Made by a program: the position numbers and the translations under genes. A DNA stretch of 6,823 bases from SZUA-320 sp041612035. Its GTDB lineage: Bacteria > Gemmatimonadota > Gemmatimonadetes > Gemmatimonadales > GWC2-71-9. The DNA lies in NCBI GenBank assembly GCA_041612035.1, contig JBFILX010000121.1, positions 1 through 6,823 of the forward strand. Direction: 5' to 3'. The stretch's first letter is position 1, and the number at the start of each line of letters is the position of its first letter. The notes beneath the pieces are model-generated. The model was given only the letters and a program-made list of their open reading frames with translations. It was not told the origin of the DNA and searched no databases. Positions 6,344 through 6,823 of this stretch are shown here, one piece after another.

Positions 6344-6380
6344 AGCCTGCAGGGGAGGTCCGTTCCCCGCCTGTGAGGCT
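6344..6380. terminator. Interrupted hairpin between convergent genes
   Basis: AGCCT (6344-6348) pairs with AGGCT (6376-6380), and CAGG (6350-6353) pairs with CCTG (6370-6373). An inner GG/CC pairing is possible around a small loop. The hairpin sits in the 90-nt gap between the lipoprotein stop and the stop of the convergent amidase gene, where a two-way terminator is expected. It lacks a U-run on either strand, so the call is tentative. Confidence 0.35.
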
Positions 6381-6405
6381 CCCCGGACGATGGCGTGGAC
6401 CTGCA

Positions 6406-6823
6406 TCACGGGAGCCCGCGCCGACCCAGGTAGCGCTTCTTCACCTTGGCCACGACGGTGTAGGCCGGGTCCACGATGTTGGCCACCGTGCTCTCTGCCA
6501 CCTGGCCCAGCAGGGCGTACGCATCCCACCGCTCGAACCCCCACTCTTCTTCCATCCACTCGATCAGCTCCACGTGCGCCAGCCGGAAGGCGTCGATCAG
6601 GGGCCGGGCGCTCCCGGCCACCATGACGTACTCGTCGTCCTCCAGGCGGGGCCAGTCGATGGTGCGGCCCCTGATGAGATCCAGCTCCAGGATGACGTCC
6701 ATGCTGGTCTCGAGCCCGGTGCCCGCCACCTCGCCTTCGCCCTGCCGGGCATGGCCGTCGCCGAAGTAGAAGTAGGCGCCGTCGTGGAAGATCGGCAGGT
6801 AGACGGTGGTGCCCTCCCGCACC
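6406..6823 (-). CDS. Acetamidase/formamidase-family protein, N-terminal part outside window
   Basis: Only the C-terminal 138 or so residues are present; the frame enters from the right edge and ends with TGA at 6408-6406. The best-conserved family signature is visible at fragment residues 21-31, GDGHARQGEGE, followed by 'VAGTGLETSMDV'. The C-terminal part 'DAYALLGQVAESTVANIVDPAYTVVAKV' also fits the FmdA/AmdA family (PF03069), whose members hydrolyse formamide, acetamide or related short amides to the acid and ammonia. The Asp and His of the GDGHA motif belong to the proposed active or metal-binding site. Family members usually have 300-450 residues, so more than half of the gene lies beyond the edge. 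A GTG at 6822 opens the visible frame but is most likely an internal Val codon. The gene converges on the lipoprotein and shows no link to the kinase unit. The substrate cannot be told from this part. Confidence 0.88.
   Translation of the reverse strand, partial: VREGTTVYLPIFHDGAYFYFGDGHARQGEGEVAGTGLETSMDVILELDLIRGRTIDWPRLEDDEYVMVAGSARPLIDAFRLAHVELIEWMEEEWGFERWDAYALLGQVAESTVANIVDPAYTVVAKVKKRYLGRRGLP

Noticed and set aside
1..6823. CRISPR arrays, insertion sequences, tRNA or rRNA genes
   Set aside because: No regularly spaced repeats, transposase motifs, terminal repeats or RNA gene signatures were seen; the window is almost filled by ordinary coding sequence.

Overview
The window is GC-rich throughout, and almost every base is coding or sits in a short spacer. 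The gene types suggest a soil or marine Gemmatimonadota, with Acidobacteriota as the next guess. The pointers are an ECF-like sigma factor of the SigX6 (TIGR02999 / Sigma70_ECF) type directly followed by a membrane Ser/Thr kinase with TPRs, an OmpA protein with a lectin-like front half, and LolA-like secreted proteins. The taxonomic call is inference; no rRNA or other marker is present.

Layout. On the minus strand, from about 2156 leftwards, lies a two-gene unit: an exported OmpA-family protein (852-2156), then after 40 nt a secreted LolA/RseB-like protein (1-811) that runs off the left edge. A 191-bp divergent intergenic region (2157-2347) separates this unit from a plus-strand unit: an ECF-like sigma factor (2348-2995) and, 23 nt later, an 878-aa transmembrane Ser/Thr kinase with a TPR ectodomain (3019-5655). 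A small lipoprotein of unknown function (5764-6315) follows after a 108-nt gap with a weak hairpin and has its own strong ribosome binding site. The right edge holds the C-terminal part of a convergent acetamidase/formamidase-family protein (6406-6823, minus strand).

How the genes may work together. The kinase has every catalytic motif and one membrane span, so its TPR half probably lies in the periplasm. The sigma factor next to it has 'STEA' where classical ECF sigma factors carry an acidic DAED-like motif in region 2.2. In the characterised Vibrio EcfP/PknT pair, a kinase phosphorylates a sigma factor that likewise lacks those acidic residues and thereby activates it. A similar kinase-gated sigma factor is a reasonable hypothesis here. 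The divergent OmpA/LolA-like envelope unit and the downstream lipoprotein are candidate outputs or partners, but this rests on position only.

The most unusual non-coding signal is in the divergent region. The presumed 5' leader of the OmpA gene can form several strong hairpins. Two of them are mutually exclusive, and one directly abuts the Shine-Dalgarno sequence.
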